Shown in pieces: positions 26,969-35,417 of a stretch of DNA of 64,000 nt; the first letter of the stretch is position 1; the number at the start of each line of letters is the position of its first letter. The notes under the pieces are model-generated. The model saw nothing but the letters and a program-made list of their open reading frames with translations. It searched no databases and was not told where the DNA came from. The DNA is from Sphingobium sp. (GTDB lineage Bacteria; Pseudomonadota; Alphaproteobacteria; Sphingomonadales; Sphingomonadaceae), in NCBI GenBank assembly GCA_020446425.1, contig JAGRES010000030.1, forward strand, positions 1-64,000. Reading direction: 5' to 3'. A program made the position numbers and the translations under genes.

Positions 26969-27046
26969 CTGACGTCACAGCGTCAGGGTGGCGATGACGT
27001 CATAGTTGCGCCGCGCAACTTTGATTTGGTTTCGGCATGCTGAAAC
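26969..27046. repeat. Cluster of three short palindromes after prs
   Basis: CTGACG-n6-CGTCAG (26969-26986), GTTGCG-CCG-CGCAAC (27005-27019) and GTTTCGGCATGCTGAAAC (27029-27046, imperfect). None has a following T-run. An 18-bp copy of the second (AGTTGCGCCGCGCAACTT, 27004-27021) also occurs at 48363-48380 inside the aminopeptidase gene; the third resembles the hairpin at 19-37. They may be REP-like sequences or mRNA end structures for prs. Confidence 0.5.
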
Positions 27047-27082
27047 GGGCCGGTACCGCTTATCCGTATGAGCGGATCAAGA

Positions 27083-27322
27083 TCACGCGGGCATCAACAC
27101 CAACGGCACGGACAGCAGTAATGCGATGCAAGCGGCGGCGCGCTGTTTGCCATTGAGCAAATCCGAGAGCGGCGGGATTTTCCACACTGCCGGGCATGCA
27201 AAGAAGCTGGCCGCGAACAGTCCGGTCGAGAGCGTCTCGCCCAGCGCGCGCGGCAGGTCGTTCTGGGCCGTAACGCCGCCCAGAAATGTTCCGATGCAGA
27301 TGATCCAGGCGAGTGCCGCCAT
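27083..27322 (-). CDS. Hypothetical small membrane protein
   Basis: 79 aa with three hydrophobic segments (about residues 3-19, 32-49 and 62-79), so likely an inner membrane protein. GAGGGAG lies 7 bases before the ATG, a good ribosome binding site, which is the main reason to believe the gene. I do not recognise a family. It sits alone between convergent prs and divergent hisN. Confidence 0.65.
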   Translation of the reverse strand: MAALAWIICIGTFLGGVTAQNDLPRALGETLSTGLFAASFFACPAVWKIPPLSDLLNGKQRAAACIALLLSVPLVLMPA

Positions 27323-27428
27323 GTCCAGTCTCCCTCATCCCTCTATAACGGATCAGGGTTAAGGGAATTTAGCGGCTTATGCTTATCAGGGGCTTGCGCT
27401 GGGGTACGCGCTGGATCAAGGAAGAGGT

Positions 27429-28214
27429 ATGAGCCTCACCGACGATCTTGCACTCGCCAACCGCCTTGCCGACGCGGCGGCGGATGCCATTCGCCCTTTC
27501 TTTCGCGCCGCATTCCAGACCGATTATAAATCGGACTCTTCTCCCGTGACCGAGGCTGACCAGGCAGCCGAATCCGCCATTCGGTCGATATTGGAGCAGG
27601 AACGGCCTGACGATGGCATCATTGGCGAGGAATATGGCGCAGTTCGCGAGGATGCCGAGCGTGTGTGGATTCTCGATCCCATCGACGGGACGAAAAGCTT
27701 TATCGCGGGCCGACCCATCTTCGGATCGCTGATTGCGTTGACCCAGGCGGGCTGGCCGGTGCTCGGCATTATCGACCAGCCCATTGCGGGCGAGCGTTGG
27801 GCTGGGCTGACCGGGCAGGGCACCACTTTCAACGGCAAGCCGGTCAGCACGCGTCGCTGCCGCGAACTGTCCGATGCGATATTGGCGAGCACCGCGCCGC
27901 AGCTTTTCCCCGGCTGCACCGGCGAGCATTTCTCGCTACTGGCGCGCGATTGCCGCGATACGATCTGGGGCGGGGACTGCTATAATTATGGCCTTGTCGC
28001 GTCCGGCCATATCGACATCGTTGTCGAAGCGGGCCTCAAGCTGCATGATATCGCCGCGCTGGTGCCTGTGGTCGAAGGCGCGGGGGGCCGCATGTGCGAC
28101 TGGTCCGGCGATCCGCTCACCCATGACAGCGACGGGCAGGTCATCGCCATTGGCGACCCGGCACGTCTCGACGATGTGCTGGAGGCGCTCAATGCCGGAC
28201 ATGAACATCACTAA
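27429..28214 (+). CDS. hisN: Histidinol-phosphatase, inositol monophosphatase family
   Basis: Mg2+-dependent phosphatase of 261 aa. Metal ligands are in EEYG (residues 66-69, IIGEEYGAV) and in WILDPIDGTKSFIAGRP (about 78-94); the GGDCYNYGLVASGHIDIVVEAGLKLHDIAAL segment holds the C-terminal Asp. The FIAGRPIFGSLIAL wording fits HisN-type histidinol-phosphatases better than inositol phosphatases or CysQ. hisC is elsewhere in this window at 40.1 kb. It is followed two bases later by a GNAT gene. Confidence 0.85.
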   Translation: MSLTDDLALANRLADAAADAIRPFFRAAFQTDYKSDSSPVTEADQAAESAIRSILEQERPDDGIIGEEYGAVREDAERVWILDPIDGTKSFIAGRPIFGSLIALTQAGWPVLGIIDQPIAGERWAGLTGQGTTFNGKPVSTRRCRELSDAILASTAPQLFPGCTGEHFSLLARDCRDTIWGGDCYNYGLVASGHIDIVVEAGLKLHDIAALVPVVEGAGGRMCDWSGDPLTHDSDGQVIAIGDPARLDDVLEALNAGHEHH

Positions 28215-28216
28215 GC

Positions 28217-28729
28217 ATGATTGAAACGGAGCGCCTCGTTCTGCGGCCTTATGAGCTGGCAGACTTCGAGGCCTATCGCGCAATCGTGTCCGATCCCTAT
28301 GTCATGCGTTTCATTGGCGGCGCGCCATTGACCGCTGAGGATGCGTGGAGCCGTATCCTGCGGTATGCGGGACACTGGCAATTGCTAAACTTTGGCGTGT
28401 TCGCGGTACGTGACAAGGCATCGGGTGAGCTGATCGGCGAGACCGGGCTGTTCGACTACAGGCGCGGGTTGGGGGAAGATTTCGATCATTTTCCTGAAAT
28501 AGGCTGGATCTTCCGCACCGATATTCAAGGCAGGGGCTATGCTTATGAAGCTGTACAGGCGGCGCATGGCTGGCTCGATGCCAATCGAGGTCAGGCGAGG
28601 ACCGTATGCATGATTGATCCCGAAAACACACCGTCGATGCGGCTGGCGGCAAAACTCGGCTATGCGCCATTCGGTCAGCGGCGCTACAAGGATCACGATG
28701 TGATCGTGCTGGAACGTTTGCCGGATTAG
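28217..28729 (+). CDS. GNAT family N-acetyltransferase (RimJ/RimL-like)
   Basis: 170-aa acetyltransferase. The N-terminal TERLVLRPYELADFEAYRAIVSDPYVMRFIGG is typical of the RimJ/RimL subgroup, and the acetyl-CoA-binding region is RTDIQGRGYAYEAVQAAHGWL. DPENTPSMRLAAKLGYAPFG is motif B. The substrate is unknown. Two bases separate it from hisN, so they are cotranscribed. Confidence 0.87.
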   Translation: MIETERLVLRPYELADFEAYRAIVSDPYVMRFIGGAPLTAEDAWSRILRYAGHWQLLNFGVFAVRDKASGELIGETGLFDYRRGLGEDFDHFPEIGWIFRTDIQGRGYAYEAVQAAHGWLDANRGQARTVCMIDPENTPSMRLAAKLGYAPFGQRRYKDHDVIVLERLPD

Positions 28730-28733
28730 AGCG

Positions 28734-28925
28734 TCAGGCCGAGAATTTCCCGATCATCTGTTTCGCGGCATACCAGCTGACCGGGATTGCCAGCACAAAG
28801 CCGATGGCCGCAGCTATGGAAATGGGCTGCCATGTGCCTTTGCCTATCGAAAGCACGATGACGACGCCGATACCCATCAATACCGTCGCGACCATTGAGA
28901 ATAATATCATCATCAACCGGATCAT
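28734..28925 (-). CDS. Small two-helix membrane protein
   Basis: 63 aa from ATG 28925, which follows GGAGGGG at a suitable distance. Two hydrophobic segments (about 5-26 and 34-53) end in a short cytoplasmic or periplasmic tail. Its pattern, with IGVVIVL and a WQPISIAAAIGFVLAIPVSW core, resembles small alphaproteobacterial proteins that databases often mislabel CTP synthetase. Function unknown. In-frame ATGs upstream at 28937 and 28982 are less likely starts. Confidence 0.65.
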   Translation of the reverse strand: MIRLMMILFSMVATVLMGIGVVIVLSIGKGTWQPISIAAAIGFVLAIPVSWYAAKQMIGKFSA

Positions 28926-29014
28926 CTGCCCCTCCATATTCTTTATGGCAGGAAGGCTGTGCCTGTCGAATTGTCCGCGCATTGACCGGGATCAATGAAA
29001 TAGGTTTCCGTGTT

Positions 29015-29941
29015 TCAGCGCATCATTTCATATAAGCGCGCCACATCGGCCGGATCGCACAAATCCGTCCCCGGCGTCAGCACAGCGGCGGAGCCTGCCG
29101 CCATACCGTGAAGGAAAGCGTTGCGCGGTTCCCATCCCTGCATCAGGGCGTGCACCATTCCGGCAACGAAACTGTCGCCCGCGCCGGTGGCGCTTTTCAC
29201 GGGAACATCGGGCGGCGTGCAATGGAAATGCCCTTCGGCGTCGGCATAGACCGCACCGAGATGGCCCATGGTAACGGCGATCATTTCCGCTTTGCCCTGC
29301 CGGGCAAGGGTGCTGGCCACCTCGCCAATGTCCGCCGGGCCCTCGCATTTCTGTCCGATCAGCGCTTCGAACTCGCCCTGGCTTGGTTTCACCAGCCAGA
29401 GACCGCCCGCATCTATCGCCTTGGCTAGCGCCGCGCCGGACGTGTCCAGCACCACACGGCCGCCATAGGCGCGTATTTTTTCGGTCAGCTGTGCGTAAAA
29501 ATCATCTGGAATACCGGGCGGCAGGGAGCCGCTGGCAATTAGGACCGACGGCTGCCTTTCCGCAATGACGTCAATCGCCTGACGCCACTCCGCTTCGCTG
29601 ACATGCGGGCCTTCGGGCACGAAACGATATTCCTTGCCGATCGAGCGTTCGTAAATGGCATGGCTGATACGACTGTCGTCATGGATCGGGATGTCGATAC
29701 GCGCCACCCCGCATTGGTCGATCAGCCTGTCGAGCAGTGCGCCGGTCACACCGCCGGACAGGTAGCAGGCGGTGACCGGGTCCCCGAACCGCGTTAGCAC
29801 CCGCGCGACGTTGATGCCGCCGCCACCGGGATCGTAACGCTCATTCGATGTGCGGATCTTGTGCGTGTGGCGGACGGTGTCCGCTTCGCACGCGCCGTCA
29901 ATGCATGGATTGAGCGTCAGGGTGACGATATCGCCGGTCAT
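29015..29941 (-). CDS. pfkB: PfkB family hexose/phosphosugar kinase
   Basis: Ribokinase-fold sugar kinase of 308 aa, close to 6-phosphofructokinase II and 1-phosphofructokinase. TLTLNPCIDGACEAD opens the protein, GGGGINVARVLTRFG (37-51) is the substrate-binding motif, and the anion hole with catalytic Asp is ATGAGDSFVAGMVHAL near 245-260. The start and context do not distinguish fructose 6-phosphate from tagatose 6-phosphate or fructose 1-phosphate. It stands alone. Confidence 0.85.
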   Translation of the reverse strand: MTGDIVTLTLNPCIDGACEADTVRHTHKIRTSNERYDPGGGGINVARVLTRFGDPVTACYLSGGVTGALLDRLIDQCGVARIDIPIHDDSRISHAIYERSIGKEYRFVPEGPHVSEAEWRQAIDVIAERQPSVLIASGSLPPGIPDDFYAQLTEKIRAYGGRVVLDTSGAALAKAIDAGGLWLVKPSQGEFEALIGQKCEGPADIGEVASTLARQGKAEMIAVTMGHLGAVYADAEGHFHCTPPDVPVKSATGAGDSFVAGMVHALMQGWEPRNAFLHGMAAGSAAVLTPGTDLCDPADVARLYEMMR

Positions 29942-30028
29942 CGCGCAGTGCTTCTCCCGCCTTTGTAACTATGTTTTCCTATCCCGGAAGGGCGCGGGCT
30001 TACAACCGCACTTTCCCGAGGATTTTCC

Positions 30029-30057
30029 TTGCCTTCCGCGCGTTCGCCTCCTATAGG
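30029..30057 (+). promoter_or_regulatory. Predicted sigma-70-type promoter of rpmI-rplT
   Basis: TTGCCT, 17 bases, TATAGG. This predicts a leader of about 100 nt before rpmI. The leader contains a perfect 8-bp hairpin, CATCCCAT/ATGGGATG at 30073-30097. Confidence 0.55.
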
Positions 30058-30168
30058 CGCGCCTTCGCGTGGCATCCCATGCGATTCTGATGGGATGGAC
30101 GGGCCAGTAGGGCTGCCTTGTTCATCTGCAACCGTCAAAGGCTTAAGGCCTTCAAAAAGGAGACGAAA

Positions 30169-30372
30169 ATGCCCAAGCTCAAGACCAAGAGCGGTGTGAA
30201 GAAGCGCTTCAAATTCACCGCTTCCGGCAAGGTGAAGCATGGCGTCGCTGGCAAGCGTCACCGCCTCATCAGCCATAATGCGAAATATATCCGCCAAAAC
30301 CGTGGCACCGATGTGCTGTCCGATGCCGACGTTGCGCACGTCCGCCTCTGGGCGCCCTACGGCCTGAAGTAA
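30169..30372 (+). CDS. rpmI: 50S ribosomal protein L35
   Basis: 67-aa basic protein, MPKLKTKSGVKKRFKFT at the start, complete and typical. ATG 30169 follows GGAG at a good distance. It precedes rplT by 13 bp. The usual upstream partner infC is not adjacent; pfkB lies upstream on the other strand. Confidence 0.97.
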   Translation: MPKLKTKSGVKKRFKFTASGKVKHGVAGKRHRLISHNAKYIRQNRGTDVLSDADVAHVRLWAPYGLK

Positions 30373-30385
30373 GGAGTAGAGGACT

Positions 30386-30745
30386 ATGGCACGCGTAAAA
30401 CGGGGCACCACCACCCGCGCCAAGCATAACCGCATCCTGAAGGACGCGAAGGGTTATTATGGCCGCCGCAAGAATACGATCCGCATTGCTCGTCAGGCGG
30501 TCGAAAAGGCTGGTCAGTACGCCTATCGCGACCGCAAGGTAAAGAAGCGGAGCTTCCGCGCACTCTGGATTCAGCGCATCAACGCCGCCGTTCGTATGGA
30601 AGGCCTGACCTATGGCCAGTTCATGCACGGGCTGAAGCTTGCCGGCGTCGAGCTGGACCGCAAGGTTCTGGCCGACATCGCGATGCACGAAGGCGAAGCG
30701 TTTAAGGGCATCGTGGCTCAGGCCAAGAGCGCCCTTCCGGCCTGA
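30386..30745 (+). CDS. rplT: 50S ribosomal protein L20
   Basis: 119-aa 23S rRNA-binding assembly protein. [30 protein letters not shown] is the conserved N-terminal extension that threads into rRNA. In other bacteria L20 represses its own operon by binding the leader. AGGAG precedes the ATG. A strong terminator follows. Confidence 0.98.
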   Translation: MARVKRGTTTRAKHNRILKDAKGYYGRRKNTIRIARQAVEKAGQYAYRDRKVKKRSFRALWIQRINAAVRMEGLTYGQFMHGLKLAGVELDRKVLADIAMHEGEAFKGIVAQAKSALPA

Positions 30746-30767
30746 GGCGCAGAGACAAGAATATTGG

Positions 30768-30804
30768 AAGGGCGTCGGGGACATCTCCGGCGCCCTTTTC
30801 CTTT
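30768..30804 (+). terminator. Intrinsic terminator after rplT
   Basis: GGGCG-TCGGGGA and TCTCCGG-CGCCC form a GC-rich stem, followed by TTTTCCTTT. This is the clearest rightward Rho-independent terminator in the window. Confidence 0.85.
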
Positions 30805-30825
30805 GGTACTGTAATATGCTCTATC

Positions 30826-30856
30826 GTCGTTCCCGCGTAGGCGGGAACCCATCTCC
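30826..30856 (-). repeat. 31-bp palindromic repeat, copy A (minus orientation)
   Basis: Read on the minus strand: an 8-base head GGAGATGG, then a hairpin with a TTCCCGC/GCGGGAA stem and a short loop, then CGAC. It forms an inverted pair with copy B, 26 bases apart, heads facing each other. The pattern is of the widespread proteobacterial repeat whose frame translation reads VIPAKAGI. Confidence 0.8.
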
Positions 30857-30882
30857 CAACGGTTAGCCTTATCGACAGGACT

Positions 30883-30913
30883 GGAGATGGATCCCCGCGT
30901 TCGCGGGGATGAC
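30883..30913 (+). repeat. 31-bp palindromic repeat, copy B
   Basis: Head GGAGATGG, stem TCCCCGCG/CGCGGGGA, end TGAC. Stem changes relative to copies A and C are compensated on both sides. It lies just upstream of the GIY-YIG gene; an ATG inside it (30887) is in frame with that gene. Confidence 0.8.
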
Positions 30914-30928
30914 ATAAATGAGGATGCT

Positions 30929-31258
30929 ATGCGCGATGGCTTTCAACTAACTGTCTACATTCTCGCCAGTCATCGCAACGGTACATTATATATTGGTGTC
31001 ACGTCTGATCTTGTTCAGCGCCTGTACCAACATCGTGCAGGCTTGATCGAAGGGTTCACGAAAGATTATGGCGTCAAGCGGCTGGTCTGGTTTGAGCGGG
31101 GCGCATCAATGGAAGAGGCTATCGGCCGGGAAAAGCAGCTTAAGAAGTGGCAAAGGCAATGGAAAATCAATCTGATCGAGCGGGAAAATCCCGATTGGCG
31201 GGATCTGGCTGTTGACTTGGAGCTGGAGATGCTCTCCGAGAACCGGCGTATAGATTGA
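30929..31258 (+). CDS. Small GIY-YIG family nuclease
   Basis: 109 aa from ATG 30929. The GIY-YIG domain fills the protein: VYILASHRNGTLYIGVTSDL carries the two motif elements (as VYI and YIG) and the Arg in LVQRLYQHR; the conserved Glu is in ERGASMEEAIGREKQLKKWQRQWK. It belongs to the small single-domain type (UPF0213/YhbQ-like relatives) that also appears as an excinuclease-like domain. An upstream in-frame ATG at 30887 would add a peptide encoded by repeat copy B and is unlikely. The gene is bracketed by repeats B and C. Confidence 0.88.
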   Translation: MRDGFQLTVYILASHRNGTLYIGVTSDLVQRLYQHRAGLIEGFTKDYGVKRLVWFERGASMEEAIGREKQLKKWQRQWKINLIERENPDWRDLAVDLELEMLSENRRID

Positions 31259-31267
31259 CCCAGAGCA

Positions 31268-31298
31268 GGAGATGGATTCCCGCCTTCGCGGGAATGAC
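31268..31298 (+). repeat. 31-bp palindromic repeat, copy C
   Basis: Same head GGAGATGG with stem TTCCCGC/GCGGGAA and end TGAC, starting nine bases after the GIY-YIG stop and ending nine bases before pheS. Direct orientation relative to copy B. It separates the GIY-YIG gene from pheS and may lie in the pheS leader. Confidence 0.8.
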
Positions 31299-31306
31299 GG
31301 GGTAAT

Positions 31307-32401
31307 ATGACAGACATCGCATCATTGAAGGCCGGGTTGCTGGCCGACATCGCAAAGGCCGGCACGCTGGGCGAAGTGGAAGAGCTGCGCGTTGGTGCGC
31401 TCGGCAAGTCGGGCGTGGTGACGGCGCTTTTGAAGACGCTGGGCGGCATGTCGCCTGACGAGCGCCAGGAAAAAGGGCCGCCGATACAGGATTTGCGCCA
31501 GAGCGTGGCGGATACGATCGCTGCGAAAAAGGCGGCGCTGGAAGAGGCGGAACTGAATGCGCGCCTTGCCAGCGAAAAGCTGGATATGACGCTCCCCGTC
31601 GATGCCCTGCCGCAGGGCAGCGTGCATCCGGTCAGTCAGGTGATGGACGAGCTGGCAGAAATCTTCGCCGACCTCGGCTTTGCCGTCGCCACCGGCCCGG
31701 AGATCGAGGACGACTGGCGCAACTTCACCGCGCTCAACATCCCGGAAACCCACCCCGCGCGCGCGATGCACGACACTTTCTATTTCCCGGACAAGGATGC
31801 GGAAAGCCGTGACATGCTGCTGCGCACGCATACCTCGCCGGTGCAGATCCGCACGATGACGTCTCAGGAACCGCCGATCCGCATCATCGCACCCGGTCGT
31901 GTCTACCGCAGCGACAGCGACGCGACGCATACACCGATGTTCCACCAGATCGAAGGACTGGTGATCGACAAGGGTATCCATTTGGGCCATCTCAAATGGA
32001 CGCTGGAGACGTTCCTGAAAGCATTTTTCGAGCGCGACGACATTACGCTGCGCCTGCGCCCCAGCTATTTCCCGTTCACCGAGCCTTCGGTCGAGGTCGA
32101 TGTTGGTTACACCGTCGAGAAGGGACAGCGCGTCATTGGCGGCAGCGGCGACGCGCCCGGCGGCGGCTGGATGGAGGTGCTCGGTTCCGGCATGGTTCAC
32201 CGCCGCGTGATCGAGGCGTGCGGGCTGGACCCCGATGAATGGCAAGGCTTTGCCTTCGGTACCGGCGTGGACCGGCTCGCTATGCTCAAATATGGGATGA
32301 ACGATTTGCGCGCCTTCTTCGATGGTGACCTGCGCTGGCTGCGCCATTACGGGTTCAGTGCGCTCGATGTGCCCACGCTTTCGGGGGGAGTCGGCGCATG
32401 A
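31307..32401 (+). CDS. pheS: Phenylalanyl-tRNA synthetase alpha subunit
   Basis: Catalytic subunit of the heterotetrameric class II synthetase. The N-terminal coiled coil (1-90) contacts tRNA. Motif 2 is in [12 protein letters not shown] and [25 protein letters not shown], and motif 3 is [17 protein letters not shown]. 364 aa. Its stop overlaps the pheT start by four bases. Confidence 0.97.
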   Translation: MTDIASLKAGLLADIAKAGTLGEVEELRVGALGKSGVVTALLKTLGGMSPDERQEKGPPIQDLRQSVADTIAAKKAALEEAELNARLASEKLDMTLPVDALPQGSVHPVSQVMDELAEIFADLGFAVATGPEIEDDWRNFTALNIPETHPARAMHDTFYFPDKDAESRDMLLRTHTSPVQIRTMTSQEPPIRIIAPGRVYRSDSDATHTPMFHQIEGLVIDKGIHLGHLKWTLETFLKAFFERDDITLRLRPSYFPFTEPSVEVDVGYTVEKGQRVIGGSGDAPGGGWMEVLGSGMVHRRVIEACGLDPDEWQGFAFGTGVDRLAMLKYGMNDLRAFFDGDLRWLRHYGFSALDVPTLSGGVGA

Positions 32402-34797
32402 AATTCACCCTTTCGTGGCTCAAGGAGCATCTCGATACACAGGCGAGCCTTGCCGACATTCTCGTGGCGCTCAACAATATCGGCCTTGAGGTCGAAGGCG
32501 TCGAAAATCCGGCGGAGAAAATGGCCGGGTTCAAGGTCGCCAAGGTGCTGACCGCCGCGCTGCATCCCGATGCCGACAAACTGCAGGTGCTGACTGTCGA
32601 TTCTGGCGACGGCAATCCGCTGCAGGTTGTATGCGGCGCACCCAATGCGCGCGCTGGTCTCGTCGGTGTGTTCGGCGTTGAGGGCGCGACCGTGCCCGCC
32701 AATGGCATGGTGCTGCGCAAGGCGGCGATTCGCGGCGTCGAGTCCAACGGCATGATGTGCTCCAGCCGCGAACTGGAGATGGGCGACGATCATGACGGCA
32801 TCATTGAGCTGCCCGAAGATGCGGTAGTCGGAACGGATTTCGCCGATTATGCTGGGCTGGACGATCCGGTTATTGATGTGTCGATCACACCCAACAAGCA
32901 GGACTGCATGGGCGTGCGCGGCATCGCGCGCGATCTGGCGGCGGCGGGTATTGGCACGCTCAAGCCGCTCGCCGAAGTCTATCGCATGACCAATGGCCCG
33001 ATAGCGGGCGAGGGCCCGGGCCCGGATGTCCGCACGGACGATCCGGAGGGCTGCCCTGCCTTTTTCGGGCAGGAAGTGCGTGGTGTGAAGAATGGCATGG
33101 CGCCGCAATGGATGGCCGCCAAGCTCAAAGCGATCGGGCAAAAGCCGATCTCGGTTCTGGTCGACATCACCAATTTCGTGATGATTGATCTGGGCCGCCC
33201 GCTGCACGTCTATGACAAGGCAAAGCTGACCGGTGGGCTCGTCGCGCGCAAGGCGAAGGCGGGTGAGCAGGTGCTGGCCCTCAATGGCAAGACTTACACG
33301 CTCGATGATACGATGACGGTGATCGCCGACGAGGCCCATGTGCATGACATTGGCGGCATCATGGGCGGCGAGGATTCGGGCGTCAGCGATACAACGAGCG
33401 ACGTCGTTATCGAATGTGCCTATTTCACGCCGGAATCCATTGCGCGCACGGGCCAGAAGCTCAACCTGACCTCCGACGCGCGCCAGCGTTTCGAGCGCGG
33501 TGTCGACCCCGCCTTTCTTGACGACGGCCTCGCCATAGCGACCTGGCTGGTCGTCGAGCATTGCGGCGGCACGGCAAGCGGGGTTGCGCGTTCGGGCACG
33601 CCGCCGACCGCGCCGCGCAGCATCACCTATGATCCGGCGCACTGTCTGTCGCTGGCGGGTGTGGATGTCAGCGCGGATCAGCAGCGCAAGACACTGGAAG
33701 CACTGGGTTTCGGCGTCGCGGACGACTGGACCGTCACCATCCCGACATGGCGGCGTGACGTCGATGGCCCTGCCGACCTTGTCGAAGAAGTGGTGCGCAT
33801 TTTCGGCCTCGATAATGTGCCCTCGACGCCATTGCCGCGCGCGCCTGGTGTCGCCAAACCGACCGCTACGCCGCAGCAGATGATTGAGCGCCGCGCGCGC
33901 CGCGCCGCCGCTGCACGCGGCCTTAATGAAGCGGTCAACTGGTCCTTCATTTCGGAAAAGGAAGCGGCCAGTGTCGGTGGTGGCGAATGGATATTGGCCA
34001 ACCCGATCAGCGAAGACCTCAAGGTCATGCGCTCCTCGCTTTTGCCGGGGCTACTAGCTGCGGCTCAGCGCAATATGGATCGTGGTGCAACCTCCGTGCG
34101 CCTGTTCGAGATCGGTCGCCGTTATTTCAAGGCGGAGGATGGCAGCAGCGACGAGAAGCTGACGCTTGGCCTCGTGTTGGCGGGTGACAAGGCGCCGCGC
34201 GGCTGGCGCAGCGGCAAGGCGCAGTCTTTCGATGCCTATGATGTGAAGGCCGAGGCGATAGCGCTGCTCGAAGCGGCAGGCGCGCCGGCGGCCAATCTTC
34301 AGATGATGGGTGAAGCGGGGGACTCCTATCATCCCGGCCAGTCGGGTACGCTGCGGCTCGGCCCGAAGAACATCCTCGCCGAATATGGCGTGCTGCATCC
34401 CAGCCTCGCTAAAGCGTTCGACCTCAAAGGCCCGGTCGTCGCGGCGCAACTCTTCCTCGATGTGATCCCAGCCAAGCGCAAGAACGGTTTCATGCGTGCG
34501 CCCTATGCACCGCCCGCCCTGCAGGCAGTGACCCGCGATTTCGCGTTCGTCGTGCCCGAGGAACTGGAAGCCGAAGCGCTGGTGCGTGCCGTGAAAGGCG
34601 CGGACAAGAAGACTATTGTCGATGCGCGCCTGTTCGACCTGTTCACCGGTGCGGGCGTCGAGCCGGGCACCAAATCTTTGGCGGTCGAGATCACGCTGCA
34701 ACCCGGCGAGAAAAGCTTCACCGAGGAAGAGCTGAACGCAATCAGCACATCGGTGGTGAAGGCGGCGGAAAAGCTGGGCGGAACCCTGCGCGGCTGA
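32398..34797 (+). CDS. pheT: Phenylalanyl-tRNA synthetase beta subunit
   Basis: 799-aa partner of PheS carrying editing and tRNA-binding domains. Order: N-terminal domain [14 protein letters not shown], tRNA-binding EMAP-like domain (39-150, [20 protein letters not shown]), B3/B4 editing domain (about 210-390), B5 domain (400-470), catalytic-like core, and FDX-ACB anticodon-binding domain at the C terminus ([20 protein letters not shown]...). Coupled to pheS by an ATGA overlap. Confidence 0.97.
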   Translation: MKFTLSWLKEHLDTQASLADILVALNNIGLEVEGVENPAEKMAGFKVAKVLTAALHPDADKLQVLTVDSGDGNPLQVVCGAPNARAGLVGVFGVEGATVPANGMVLRKAAIRGVESNGMMCSSRELEMGDDHDGIIELPEDAVVGTDFADYAGLDDPVIDVSITPNKQDCMGVRGIARDLAAAGIGTLKPLAEVYRMTNGPIAGEGPGPDVRTDDPEGCPAFFGQEVRGVKNGMAPQWMAAKLKAIGQKPISVLVDITNFVMIDLGRPLHVYDKAKLTGGLVARKAKAGEQVLALNGKTYTLDDTMTVIADEAHVHDIGGIMGGEDSGVSDTTSDVVIECAYFTPESIARTGQKLNLTSDARQRFERGVDPAFLDDGLAIATWLVVEHCGGTASGVARSGTPPTAPRSITYDPAHCLSLAGVDVSADQQRKTLEALGFGVADDWTVTIPTWRRDVDGPADLVEEVVRIFGLDNVPSTPLPRAPGVAKPTATPQQMIERRARRAAAARGLNEAVNWSFISEKEAASVGGGEWILANPISEDLKVMRSSLLPGLLAAAQRNMDRGATSVRLFEIGRRYFKAEDGSSDEKLTLGLVLAGDKAPRGWRSGKAQSFDAYDVKAEAIALLEAAGAPAANLQMMGEAGDSYHPGQSGTLRLGPKNILAEYGVLHPSLAKAFDLKGPVVAAQLFLDVIPAKRKNGFMRAPYAPPALQAVTRDFAFVVPEELEAEALVRAVKGADKKTIVDARLFDLFTGAGVEPGTKSLAVEITLQPGEKSFTEEELNAISTSVVKAAEKLGGTLRG

Positions 34798-34878
34798 AAA
34801 GCCTTACCCGCGTCTCAACCATTATCCTGCACCGCCGCTTAACGGCTTCCGGGCGATAGCGGCGGGCAGGAATTCGCC

Positions 34879-35304
34879 ATGATAGCAATAGGCACAGCTT
34901 TATCGGGTCTGCAGGCCAGCATGATGCGCTTGAACGCAAGCGCGTCGAATGTTGCCAATATCGAGAGCACAGGGCCGGTTCCTCCCGTTTCTCCGGCGCA
35001 GCCCATACCGCCGCGCCAGCAGCCGAACCAGCCATCGGTCTATCAAGCTATTCGCGCGCAGCAGAGCGATGTGAAGGGCGGCGGCACGATCGCCACCTAC
35101 AAGCCGGTATCGCCCTCCTATCGCCTGCGCCCCGACCCCACCTCTCCGCATGCCAATGCGCAGGGGCTGGTTGCTGCGCCCAATGTCGACCTGGCGGGCG
35201 AGCTGACCGAGCAATTGAGCGCGCAGCTCGCGTTCAAGGCGAATCTCAAGGTGATCGAGACCGCCAACCGCCTGCACGACTCCATGTTCGAACGCTGGGC
35301 CTGA
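34879..35304 (+). CDS. Flagellar basal-body rod protein-like (FlgC-like), orphan
   Basis: 141 aa, the size of FlgC. The N terminus GTALSGLQASMMRLNASASNVANIEST carries the rod-protein motif (ALSGL...ASNVAN). The C terminus ELTEQLSAQLAFKANLKVIETANRLHDSMFE is a rod C-terminal domain. Between them lies a Pro- and Gln-rich stretch (35-65). Rod proteins build the flagellar drive shaft by type III export. There is no other flagellar gene in this window; neighbours are pheT and prfC. It could be a remnant or a separately located motility gene. Confidence 0.75.
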   Translation: MIAIGTALSGLQASMMRLNASASNVANIESTGPVPPVSPAQPIPPRQQPNQPSVYQAIRAQQSDVKGGGTIATYKPVSPSYRLRPDPTSPHANAQGLVAAPNVDLAGELTEQLSAQLAFKANLKVIETANRLHDSMFERWA

Positions 35305-35417
35305 GCGCAGCGGCGCATTTCCTCACAAAGCTTGCGAACAGAGGGCGATCTTCTCTATAGGGGCCGCGCCTGCCGTGCGGAATTCCGCCGGCGGCTCTTT
35401 TCAAGAAAGCCCGAGCC

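Noticed and set aside
30826-31298. CRISPR array
   Set aside because: Only three copies, in mixed orientation, unequal spacing of 26 and 354 bases, one spacer being a gene; no cas genes.
32347-33642. 431-aa open frame on the minus strand
   Set aside because: Antisense of pheT.
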